A program made the translations under genes and the position numbers. Positions 1-4,816 of a DNA stretch of 12,006 bases are shown piece after piece (the first letter of the stretch is position 1; each line of letters starts with the position of its first letter). Under the pieces are notes generated by a model. The model searched no databases, was not told the origin of the DNA, and was given only the letters and a program-made list of their open reading frames with translations. This DNA is from CAYYYW01 sp964476245 (GTDB lineage: Bacteria; Patescibacteriota; Microgenomatia; UBA1406; HO2-37-13b), in NCBI GenBank assembly GCA_964476245.1, contig CAYYYW010000025.1:1-12006 (forward strand), written 5' to 3'.

Positions 1-24
1 AAAAACCCCGCCGGTTGGCGGGGT
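1..24 (-). terminator. Intrinsic terminator for leftward transcription
   Basis: An 8-bp GC-rich stem (5-12 with 17-24, loop GGTT) is preceded on the plus strand by at least five A. Read leftward this is a stem followed by a U-run, the form of a Rho-independent terminator. It lies about 180 bases downstream of a leftward promoter (208-236). Its first arm can also pair with an upstream hairpin, so it may be the terminator of an attenuator. The window edge cuts off whatever lies beyond. Confidence 0.7.
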
Positions 25-93
25 AAATAGTCCAAAATTAATTACAGCAAAACCACGTTAGACGTGGCAGGCTACCCCGCCTCAAGCGGGGTA
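17..93 (-). promoter_or_regulatory. Attenuator-like hairpin set in a leftward leader RNA
   Basis: Read leftward, the RNA holds a hairpin at 93-73 (8-bp stem, 5-nt loop), a small hairpin at 67-53 and the terminator at 24-5. The last nine bases of the first hairpin (81-73, GGCGGGGTA) are perfectly complementary to 25-17 (TACCCCGCC), the start of the terminator stem. The two structures therefore exclude each other, as in a 1:2 / 2:3 / 3:4 attenuator. A 20-codon open frame ends inside the first hairpin. The controlled gene lies outside the window. A chance product of two similar GC-rich palindromes cannot be excluded. Confidence 0.4.
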
Positions 94-134
94 TGATGAC
101 TAGAATTTAATTTAATCTTATTATTCTGCTCCAT
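72..134 (-). CDS. Possible 20-residue leader peptide
   Basis: A short frame starts at ATG 134 and reads MEQNNKIKLNSSHHTPLEAG. Its TAG stop (74-72) sits at the end of the first attenuator-like hairpin, the position expected for a leader peptide whose ribosome would cover that arm. There is no clear Shine-Dalgarno and no run of one regulatory amino acid. The nearest to one is a His-His pair placed just before the hairpin. Unlike the leader at 3188-3247 it has no Trp codon. It may be a chance frame; the geometry is its only support. Confidence 0.25.
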   Translation of the reverse strand: MEQNNKIKLNSSHHTPLEAG

Positions 135-207
135 AATTAAACACTTCAATTTATTAATATAATATAGTGACAAATTTATTGAATATATTGAATATTCACG
201 TGTTAGC

Positions 208-236
208 ATATTAACATAGTAATATTTATTTGTCAA
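208..236 (-). promoter_or_regulatory. Leftward promoter, consensus -35 and extended -10
   Basis: On the minus strand TTGACA (236-231) is followed by a 17-bp spacer and TAATAT (213-208), with TGT just before the -10. The expected start is near 200. The -35 side is nearly identical to the trpR promoter (19 of 20 bases, 227-246 against 3563-3582). An inverted repeat TGTTA-N6-TAACA (201-216) covers the -10 and could be an operator. The transcript would run through the leader hairpins to the terminator at 1-24. Confidence 0.6.
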
Positions 237-259
237 GAGATAATTTTTAATGGTATAAT
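230..259 (+). promoter_or_regulatory. Promoter of the YerC/TrpR-like gene
   Basis: TTGTCA (230-235), an 18-bp spacer and a perfect TATAAT (254-259) with an extended TGG ahead of it. The predicted start is about 266, giving a leader of some 55 nt before ATG 322. The -35 shares bases with the -35 of the leftward promoter, so polymerase could occupy only one of the two at a time. Confidence 0.7.
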
Positions 260-264
260 AACAG

Positions 265-300
265 AGTAAAACTTAATTAATTGATTAATTAAGTTTTACT
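265..300 (+). repeat. 16-bp perfect inverted repeat, candidate operator or leader hairpin
   Basis: AGTAAAACTTAATTAA (265-280) is followed by TTGA and the exact reverse complement (285-300). It starts at the predicted transcription start and ends 21 bases before the regulator's start codon. As DNA it is a large dyad suited to a dimeric repressor, possibly the adjacent gene product acting on itself. As RNA it would form a 16-bp AU-rich hairpin. No U-run follows, so a terminator is unlikely. Confidence 0.7.
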
Positions 301-321
301 TGAAAATTTTATTTAATCAAT

Positions 322-642
322 ATGCTAAAAATAAAAAGGTCGAAAGAAATATCTTTTGTTAAAAATGAATCTTATACACCACGTAACGGAAAGGAGAAAG
401 CACTAGTCAGCGCCTTCTTAAAATTAAAAACAGAAAAAGAAGTGGCTGATTTCTTAAGGGATATCTTAACCTTGCCTGAAATTGAGGAATTTGCCAATCG
501 TTTGGAAATTGCTAAATTATTGATAAAAGGACTATCTTACAAAAAAATCGCCGAGCAAACCGGCGTCTCAACTACCACCGTCACCCGTACGGCTCATTGG
601 TTATTTAAAGGATGTGGAGGATATTGGAAGACTCTACGCTAA
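322..642 (+). CDS. TrpR homologue, YerC/YecD-type transcriptional regulator
   Basis: A 106-residue small helical DNA-binding protein. After a basic N-terminal segment of about 30 residues comes the family core: a TEKEVADFLRDILTLPEIEE helix pair near residues 37-56, NRLEIAKLL near 60-68, and a helix-turn-helix with SYKKIAEQTGVSTTTVTR near 72-89. The tail is AHWLFKGCGGYWKTL. The order and the GGY-like ending match the YerC/YecD branch of the TrpR superfamily rather than true Trp repressor, whose ligand-contact pattern is not evident here. Ligand and targets are unknown. ATG 322 has no Shine-Dalgarno. The gene has its own strong promoter and a long dyad ahead of it, consistent with autoregulation (inference). 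Its last 9 bases overlap the end of trpS tail to tail, so the two transcripts are partly antisense. Confidence 0.85.
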   Translation: MLKIKRSKEISFVKNESYTPRNGKEKALVSAFLKLKTEKEVADFLRDILTLPEIEEFANRLEIAKLLIKGLSYKKIAEQTGVSTTTVTRTAHWLFKGCGGYWKTLR

Positions 643-1620
643 TCCCATTTTTACTTTCACTTCCCGCATAGTCTGCTTAGCAATCGCTCTAGCTTTTTCT
701 GCTCCTTCTTTAATAACGCGGTCAACATAACATTGGTCTTTTTCAACTTCTTTTCTTTTTTCTTGAAAAGTCTGCAGCTGTTTATAAATAATATCCGCTA
801 AATTATTCTTAATTGTGTTATATCTTATTATTCCTTCTTTATATGGTTTCTCAAAATCTTTTTCAAATTTTTCTGGCGCTAATAATTTATACAAGACATA
901 TAAACTTCTTACTCCACCGATTTCTGGTATTGCCCCTCCAGTTTTTCCACTATCTGTAGGAGTTTTAGCCAATTTTTTTCTAATAGTTTCAGAATCATCT
1001 GTTAAATTTATATAACTTCCTTCCACCGATTTACTCATTTTTCCTTCCCCTTTTAAAGAAGGAATATATTCACCTTTTGCGACAAAACGTTTTGGCTCAG
1101 GAAAATTCATGTCATATATTTGATTCATCTTTCGAGCAACTTCTCTGGCAACTTCCAAATGAGGTTCTTGATCTATACCAACCGGTACTAATTCTGCTTT
1201 ATAAAGCAAAATGTCAGCTGCCATAAGAACTGGATAATTCAACAGAGCCATAGTAACATTCTTTGGGTATTGTTTGACTTTATCTTTAAATGTAGGTAAA
1301 TGCTGCATGCGAGCAACTGACGCCACTGTTGAAAAATAAAAGGCCAATTCTGTATGCTCGGGGACATTTGATTGATAAGCAATGATGCTTTTTGTTGGAT
1401 CAAGTCCGGCAGCAAGATAATCAATAATAATTTCACGCTTGTTTTTTGGCAATTCTTGCACATTGTATGGGGTGGTAATTGTATGAACATCAACCACCAT
1501 ATAGATAGTTTCATACTCTGGATTATTTTGTAATTCAAGCATGCCTTTAACCGCCCCTAAATAGTTACCTAGGTGCAATCTCCCCGTTGCTCTAATTCCA
1601 GAGAATACGCGTTTTTTCAT
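634..1620 (-). CDS. trpS: Tryptophan--tRNA ligase
   Basis: Charges tRNA-Trp with tryptophan in the cytosol. The 328-residue class I synthetase has the usual length for bacterial TrpRS. The HIGH-type motif is TGRLHLGNYLGA (residues 12-23). The KMSKS motif is exact at 194-198 (GEGKMSKSVEGS). GIDQEPHLE near 148-156 and PEIGG near 231-235 are also family-typical. The product has no tryptophan residue, fitting an enzyme that must be made during Trp starvation. It is the last gene of the trpR-trpL-trpB-trpS operon, 90 bp after trpB with no terminator between; a 24-bp palindrome lies in that gap. The start at ATG 1620 gives the canonical MKKRVFSGIRATG beginning. The stop lies inside the end of the convergent regulator gene. 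No terminator is visible downstream. Confidence 0.97.
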   Translation of the reverse strand: MKKRVFSGIRATGRLHLGNYLGAVKGMLELQNNPEYETIYMVVDVHTITTPYNVQELPKNKREIIIDYLAAGLDPTKSIIAYQSNVPEHTELAFYFSTVASVARMQHLPTFKDKVKQYPKNVTMALLNYPVLMAADILLYKAELVPVGIDQEPHLEVAREVARKMNQIYDMNFPEPKRFVAKGEYIPSLKGEGKMSKSVEGSYINLTDDSETIRKKLAKTPTDSGKTGGAIPEIGGVRSLYVLYKLLAPEKFEKDFEKPYKEGIIRYNTIKNNLADIIYKQLQTFQEKRKEVEKDQCYVDRVIKEGAEKARAIAKQTMREVKVKMGLA

Positions 1621-1669
1621 ATCTTTAGTTTATCAAAAAATCATATATCATGTTGGGGAATGCATATTC

Positions 1670-1693
1670 TTTCGATTATTTAAATAATCGAAA
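1670..1693. repeat. 24-bp perfect palindrome between trpB and trpS
   Basis: TTTCGATTATTT (1670-1681) is followed at once by its exact reverse complement (1682-1693). It lies in the 90-bp trpB-trpS gap, 50 bases before the trpS start. It could be an operator dyad, an RNA hairpin acting as processing or stability element, or a weak internal control site. It has no U-run. A convincing separate trpS promoter was not found around it. Confidence 0.6.
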
Positions 1694-1710
1694 ACAAGTG
1701 ATTCTTTATC

Positions 1711-3024
1711 TCATTTTAATTTTCCCTGTAAATAATCTTCATAACCTTTAAGGTCCAAAAATCCATGTCCAGAAAGATTAAAAACAATCACTTTCCCTTT
1801 ACCTTCTTTTTTGCACAAAATTGCTTCATCTATCACGGCTTTGATTGCGTGAGCCGATTCTGGCGCAACAATTATCCCTTCAGTTTTAGCAAAATCGCTG
1901 GCGGCTTTAAAAATAGAAATCTGATTATAAGCCCTTGCCTCAATAATTTTCTCCCTATGTAAAAAGGAAAGCAATGGCGCCATTCCATGATATCTTAATC
2001 CGCCGGCGTGGATCGGCAACGGAATAAAATCACATCCCAAGGTCTCCATTTTCAAAAGCGGCGTTTTTTTGGCGGTATCGCCAAAATCATAGCGATATTC
2101 ACCTTTAGTCATTGACGAACAAGACTCTGGCTCAACACCAATACAACGTAAATTCTTCTTTTTTCCAGAAAGTTTATCAACTAAAAATGGAAAAATAAGA
2201 CCGCTAAAATTACTTCCACCTCCACAGCAACCAATTAGAATGTCTGGGTATTCTCCTGCTTTTTCCATTTGTTTCTTTGTCTCTTGCCCAAGGATAGTCT
2301 GATGAAGCAAAACATGATTTAATACGCTTCCTAAAGCGTATTTTGCGTTTTTAGTCTTGCTTACCATCTCAAGCGCCTCACTAATAGCAATCCCCAAACT
2401 TCCTGGGTGATTATGATTGTTTCTAAGAATTTCCCGACCAAACTCTGTTTTTTCCGACGGGCTGGGATTTACCTCGGCCCCAAAAATTTGCATAACTACT
2501 CGCCGGTATGGTTTTTGCTCATAAGAAACCCTAACCATAAAAACCTGGCATTTCAGCCTAAAAAAATTACAGGCCATACTTAAGGCTGACCCCCACTGTC
2601 CCGCACCTGTTTCAGTTATCAATGTCTTTACTCCTTCGCTTTTGTTGTAATAAGCCTGTACTAACGCCGTATTTAATTTATGACTTCCCATGGGACTTAC
2701 CCCCTCGTATTTATAATAAATATGGGCCGGAGTGCTCAAAAATTTCTCCAGTCTTTTTGCTCTAAAAAGAGGCGTTGGTCTATATAATTTATATAGTTCT
2801 CTTGCTTCCTCGGGAATTTCTATTTTCTTTTCCAAAGAAACTTCTTGTTTGATCAGTTCCAATGGAAATATTGGCATTAAATCTCTTGCCTTAATCGGTC
2901 TATTCGTAGCCGGATGAAGCGGTGCATCAGGCAATTTACCTAAATATTTTTTTAGATAATAATTTATGTTTAAAAAATGCGTGGGAATTTCCTTTTCTGA
3001 TAATGTTATTTTTGTGTTTTTCAT
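1711..3024 (-). CDS. trpB: Tryptophan synthase beta-like enzyme, TrpB2 type
   Basis: A pyridoxal-phosphate enzyme that joins indole and serine to give tryptophan. The 437 residues and the motifs are those of the longer TrpB2 branch: RPTPLFRAKRLE (82-93), YYKYEGVSPMGSHKLNT with the Schiff-base Lys at 116, ETGAGQWGSAL with the catalytic-type Glu at 138, SPSEKTEFGR near 188-197, GSLGIAISEA near 208-217, SVLNHVLLHQT near 233-243, and the phosphate-binding GGGSN at 268-272. No trpA is present, so a role in salvaging free indole fits better than full synthesis (inference; some TrpB2 may use other substrates). The start is set by a strong AGGAGG (3031-3036) six bases before ATG 3024. A 23-codon upstream extension in frame is only the palindromic repeat. 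The only Trp residue is W144, in the family signature. The gene follows the trp attenuator and precedes trpS. Confidence 0.93.
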   Translation of the reverse strand: MKNTKITLSEKEIPTHFLNINYYLKKYLGKLPDAPLHPATNRPIKARDLMPIFPLELIKQEVSLEKKIEIPEEARELYKLYRPTPLFRAKRLEKFLSTPAHIYYKYEGVSPMGSHKLNTALVQAYYNKSEGVKTLITETGAGQWGSALSMACNFFRLKCQVFMVRVSYEQKPYRRVVMQIFGAEVNPSPSEKTEFGREILRNNHNHPGSLGIAISEALEMVSKTKNAKYALGSVLNHVLLHQTILGQETKKQMEKAGEYPDILIGCCGGGSNFSGLIFPFLVDKLSGKKKNLRCIGVEPESCSSMTKGEYRYDFGDTAKKTPLLKMETLGCDFIPLPIHAGGLRYHGMAPLLSFLHREKIIEARAYNQISIFKAASDFAKTEGIIVAPESAHAIKAVIDEAILCKKEGKGKVIVFNLSGHGFLDLKGYEDYLQGKLK

Positions 3025-3030
3025 ATGTCT

Positions 3031-3036
3031 CCTCCT
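3031..3036 (-). promoter_or_regulatory. Strong ribosome binding site of trpB
   Basis: AGGAGG on the minus strand, six bases before ATG 3024. It fixes the trpB start against an in-frame ATG at 3093. It is the only full Shine-Dalgarno seen in the window. It suits an internal operon gene whose translation cannot be coupled to the distant, frequently terminated leader. Confidence 0.85.
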
Positions 3037-3129
3037 GTCATCCTGAGGGCGAAGCCCGAAGGATCTAGTGAAACGCTTCGCTAGATTCTTCACATCGACC
3101 CGCTAATCGGGTCTTCGTTCAGAATGACA
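3036..3129. repeat. 94-bp multi-hairpin palindromic repeat element
   Basis: The ends TGTCATCCTGA (3036-3046) and TCAGAATGACA (3119-3129) pair to close the element. Inside are three hairpins: GGGC/GCCC (3047-3057), CTAGTGAA/TTCGCTAG around 3065-3084, and GACCCG/CGGGTC around 3097-3113. Elements of the form TGTCATcctgagggcgaag...cagaatgaca recur in many bacterial genomes as intergenic repeats (from memory of such families). Here it sits between the attenuator terminator and the trpB ribosome binding site, so it is part of the trpB leader. It produces a false N-terminal extension of trpB if read as coding. Confidence 0.8.
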
Positions 3130-3140
3130 ACTGAACTAAT

Positions 3141-3165
3141 AAAAAAAGCCGCTCGGGCGAGCGGC
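3141..3165 (-). terminator. trp attenuator terminator
   Basis: Read leftward, GCCGCTC (3165-3159), loop GCCC and GAGCGGC (3154-3148) form a 7-bp GC-rich stem followed by seven U (3147-3141). It lies 22 bases after the stop of the Trp-rich leader peptide and about 115 bases before trpB. It would stop transcription before trpB and trpS unless the antiterminator forms first. Confidence 0.9.
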
Positions 3166-3204
3166 GTAAGTTAAAGATATTTTTTCATTAAAAACGCCAC
3201 TCGC
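3157..3204 (-). promoter_or_regulatory. trp antiterminator stem
   Basis: GCGAGTGGCGT (3204-3194, leader codons 15-18) pairs with ACGCCGCTCGC (3167-3157), giving 11 bp with a single G-U and a 26-nt loop. The second arm contains the whole first arm of the terminator, so the two structures exclude each other. A ribosome stalled at the tandem Trp codons (3229-3224) would leave 3204-3194 free and favour read-through. A ribosome at the stop codon (3190-3188) would cover it and favour termination. A weaker hairpin (3213-3208 with 3204-3199, one mismatch) takes the place of the classical 1:2 stem. Confidence 0.85.
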
Positions 3205-3247
3205 TTCGCGGGTAAACTTTTCTCCACCAATTGTTTTCAAAAATCAT
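3188..3247 (-). CDS. trpL: trp operon leader peptide (attenuation)
   Basis: The 19-residue peptide MIFENNWWRKVYPRSEWRF has tandem Trp codons at positions 7-8 and a third at 17. The WWR core resembles E. coli TrpL (GWWRTS). Its job would be to measure charged tRNA-Trp: the ribosome stalls at TGG TGG when Trp is scarce and lets the antiterminator form ahead of trpB. The frame is also open from ATG 3256 (22 residues) and ATG 3268 (26 residues), the latter only 10 bases after the trpR stop. The upstream signals (GGAA before 3247, GAGAG before 3256) are weak, so the start is uncertain, but all choices contain the same Trp codons. Translation may be coupled to trpR. Too short for domain evidence; the call rests on Trp content, position and the matching RNA structures. 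Confidence 0.85.
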   Translation of the reverse strand: MIFENNWWRKVYPRSEWRF

Positions 3248-3278
3248 AATTTCCATTTTTACTCTCATGTTAAAAATT

Positions 3279-3530
3279 TTATATATTTTTAAATCTCCCT
3301 CTTTTTAATTCGTTTGAACCGCGAGTTACAGTACCAATACCAACTTTTAATTCCTTGGCAATTTTTTCTTGCGTTATTCCTTTTTTTAGCATTTTGACGA
3401 TCTTCAATCTTGTTGGTAATTCTTCTAATTCTTTAGGTGTCAATATCCCTCTTAAAAAATCCAACATTTCTTTTCGGGTTTTTATCTTCAGTAAAACAGT
3501 TATTAATTCAGACAACCTTTTTGAATTCAT
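3279..3530 (-). CDS. trpR: Trp repressor (TrpR family)
   Basis: An 83-residue all-helical repressor. The C-terminal half closely follows E. coli TrpR: LTPKELEELPTRLKIVKMLKKG (30-51), then a helix-turn-helix with TQEKIAKELKVGIGTVTRGSNELK (53-76; E. coli has AGIATITRGSNSLK). The two arginines that clamp the indole of the Trp co-repressor in E. coli (R54, R84) are matched by R41 and R70. The Ser after GSN in E. coli is Glu74 here. The protein is shorter than E. coli TrpR (108 residues) at both ends and has no Trp residue. Role: with bound Trp, block its own promoter and so the whole trpR-trpL-trpB-trpS operon (inference, supported by an operator-like site over the -10). It begins 50 bases after the end of rarA. 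ATG 3530 is about 8 nt from the predicted transcription start. Confidence 0.9.
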   Translation of the reverse strand: MNSKRLSELITVLLKIKTRKEMLDFLRGILTPKELEELPTRLKIVKMLKKGITQEKIAKELKVGIGTVTRGSNELKRGRFKNI

Positions 3531-3539
3531 AAATTTTAT

Positions 3540-3557
3540 TTACTATTATACTAGTAG
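3540..3557 (-). promoter_or_regulatory. Candidate trp operator
   Basis: On the minus strand the site reads CTACTAGTATAATAGTAA. Against the symmetric E. coli trp operator form GTACTAGTTAACTAGTAC (recalled from the literature) 13 of 18 positions agree, including TACTAGT and TAGTA. It covers the whole -10 of the trpR promoter, the placement used in the E. coli trp operon. Binding by the adjacent TrpR is inferred. Confidence 0.6.
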
Positions 3558-3572
3558 AATATTATTTGTCAA
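3545..3572 (-). promoter_or_regulatory. Promoter of the trpR-trpL-trpB-trpS operon
   Basis: On the minus strand a perfect TTGACA (3572-3567), a 16-bp spacer and a perfect TATAAT (3550-3545). The predicted start is near 3538, about 8 nt before the trpR start codon. The -35 region is near-identical to that of the leftward promoter at 208-236, suggesting a shared origin or shared control. Confidence 0.8.
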
Positions 3573-3580
3573 GAGGTAAT

Positions 3581-4786
3581 TTATTTCCAATCCGGTATAT
3601 AATATTTCCTTCCTCGTAAATTATTGGGTAGATATTCTTGGATTATTTTTTTACCTGTTTGTTTCTCTACTAACCACGGATAGCGGACATGTCCTTTGCC
3701 ATAATTCAATTTTTTCATGACAATATTTTCCGGATTGCGAAGATGTAAGGGTATGGGGTCAAGGTTTTTTTCATCTATATCAGCTAACGCCTTCATTAAT
3801 CCAACCGTTGAGGCAATCGACTTTCTAGCGGTGGCTAAATAAGTGACCGTTTGGGCTAAAATTAAACCGGCCTCGGGCATACCGATCATATGAACCGCCT
3901 GCATACAGGAAGTAGCTAAAACCATGGCGGTTGGCTGGGCATTACCGATATCTTCGGAGGCAAATATCAGCATTCTTCTGGCAATAAAAACCGGATCTTC
4001 ACCCGCCTTAATCATCCGAGCTAAATAATGAAGAGTCGCATCAGGATCGCCGCCGCGCATGCTTTTGATGAAGGCTGAAATAGTATCATAATGCCAATCG
4101 CCTTTTTTGTCGTAATAAATGGCTTTTCGCTGAACCGTTTCCTCCGCTACTTTTAAAGTTATTTTTTTACTTAAAGAAGCAGCCAATTCAACTGCGTTTA
4201 TGGCTGTTCGAGCATCCCCGTTGGCATGTTTTATAATATGTTTAAAAGCGTCTTTGTCCCATTTGTGTTTTGGGTAAAAAGAAATAGCTGTCTGAATAAT
4301 CACCTCAATTTCTTTCTCAGAAAGAGCATATAAAACATAAACTTGACTGCGAGAAATAAGAGGCGCTATCACTTCAAAACCAGGATTTTCCGTCGTTGCT
4401 CCAATTAAAACAATCGTTCCATCTTCAACGTGAGGTAAAAAAGCATCTTGCTGAGCTTTGTTAAAACGGTGAATTTCGTCGACAAAAAGGATTGTGTCTT
4501 TTTGAAAATATTTTTTATTTTCTTTAGCCTTAGCAATAATCTTTCTAACTTCAGCCACACCACTTGACACAGCTGAAAAAGCGATAAAATCTGCCTTGAC
4601 ATAATGAGCAATTAATTTAGCTAAAGTAGTTTTACCACAACCGGGAGGTCCCCAAAGAATCATCGAAGCAATCTTTCCCGACTCAAGCATTTTCCTAATC
4701 GGTTTCTCTTTCCCCACTAAATGTTCCTGTCCAACAAATTCTTCAAGTCTTTTTGGTCTTATTTGATCAGCTAATGGAGCATTCAT
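3581..4786 (-). CDS. rarA: Replication-associated recombination ATPase RarA (MgsA)
   Basis: An AAA+ ATPase related to clamp loaders and eukaryotic WRNIP1, acting at stalled replication forks. In the numbering from TTG 4792: RPKRLEEFVGQEHL (12-25), Walker A GPPGCGKTT (48-56), Walker B ILFVDEIHRFNKAQQD (101-116), sensor-1 GATTENP (131-137), and SRSQ near 147-150 with the likely arginine finger. The C-terminal helical part holds GGDPDATLHYLARMIKAGEDP and IARRMLIFASEDIGNA, typical of the RarA tetramerisation region. About 400 residues is slightly short for the family but complete. The start is taken at ATG 4786 (401 residues, MNAPLADQIRP); a TTG six bases upstream is possible. It follows dtd on the same strand, 30 bases after its stop, with a small palindrome between. 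No terminator separates it from trpR, so read-through is possible. Confidence 0.95.
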   Translation of the reverse strand: MNAPLADQIRPKRLEEFVGQEHLVGKEKPIRKMLESGKIASMILWGPPGCGKTTLAKLIAHYVKADFIAFSAVSSGVAEVRKIIAKAKENKKYFQKDTILFVDEIHRFNKAQQDAFLPHVEDGTIVLIGATTENPGFEVIAPLISRSQVYVLYALSEKEIEVIIQTAISFYPKHKWDKDAFKHIIKHANGDARTAINAVELAASLSKKITLKVAEETVQRKAIYYDKKGDWHYDTISAFIKSMRGGDPDATLHYLARMIKAGEDPVFIARRMLIFASEDIGNAQPTAMVLATSCMQAVHMIGMPEAGLILAQTVTYLATARKSIASTVGLMKALADIDEKNLDPIPLHLRNPENIVMKKLNYGKGHVRYPWLVEKQTGKKIIQEYLPNNLRGRKYYIPDWK

Positions 4787-4798
4787 ACTCAATATTTT

Positions 4799-4815
4799 AC
4801 CGCGTCAGACGCGGT
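4799..4815. repeat. Small GC-rich palindrome between dtd and rarA
   Basis: ACCGCGT (4799-4805), loop CAG, ACGCGGT (4809-4815). On the plus strand it is followed by four T, but no plus-strand gene ends here. On the minus strand, where the genes lie, no U-run follows. It matches the palindrome at 53-67 with paired differences in the stem, so it is better seen as a member of a dispersed short repeat than as a terminator. Confidence 0.5.
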
Positions 4816-4816
4816 T

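Noticed and set aside
1..321. T-box or known riboswitch in the left intergenic region
   Set aside because: No T-box core or recognisable aptamer was seen on either strand; only promoters, hairpins and a terminator can be supported.
1621..1710. Separate trpS promoter
   Set aside because: TATATGAT-like sequences occur, but none has a -35 at acceptable spacing.
3025..3093. In-frame 23-residue N-terminal extension of TrpB from an ATG at 3093
   Set aside because: It is the translated palindromic repeat, has no ribosome binding site, and a strong AGGAGG fixes the start at 3024.
3566..3603. Rightward promoter TTGTCA...TATAAT
   Set aside because: The spacer is 26 bp, far outside the usable range, and no rightward gene follows.
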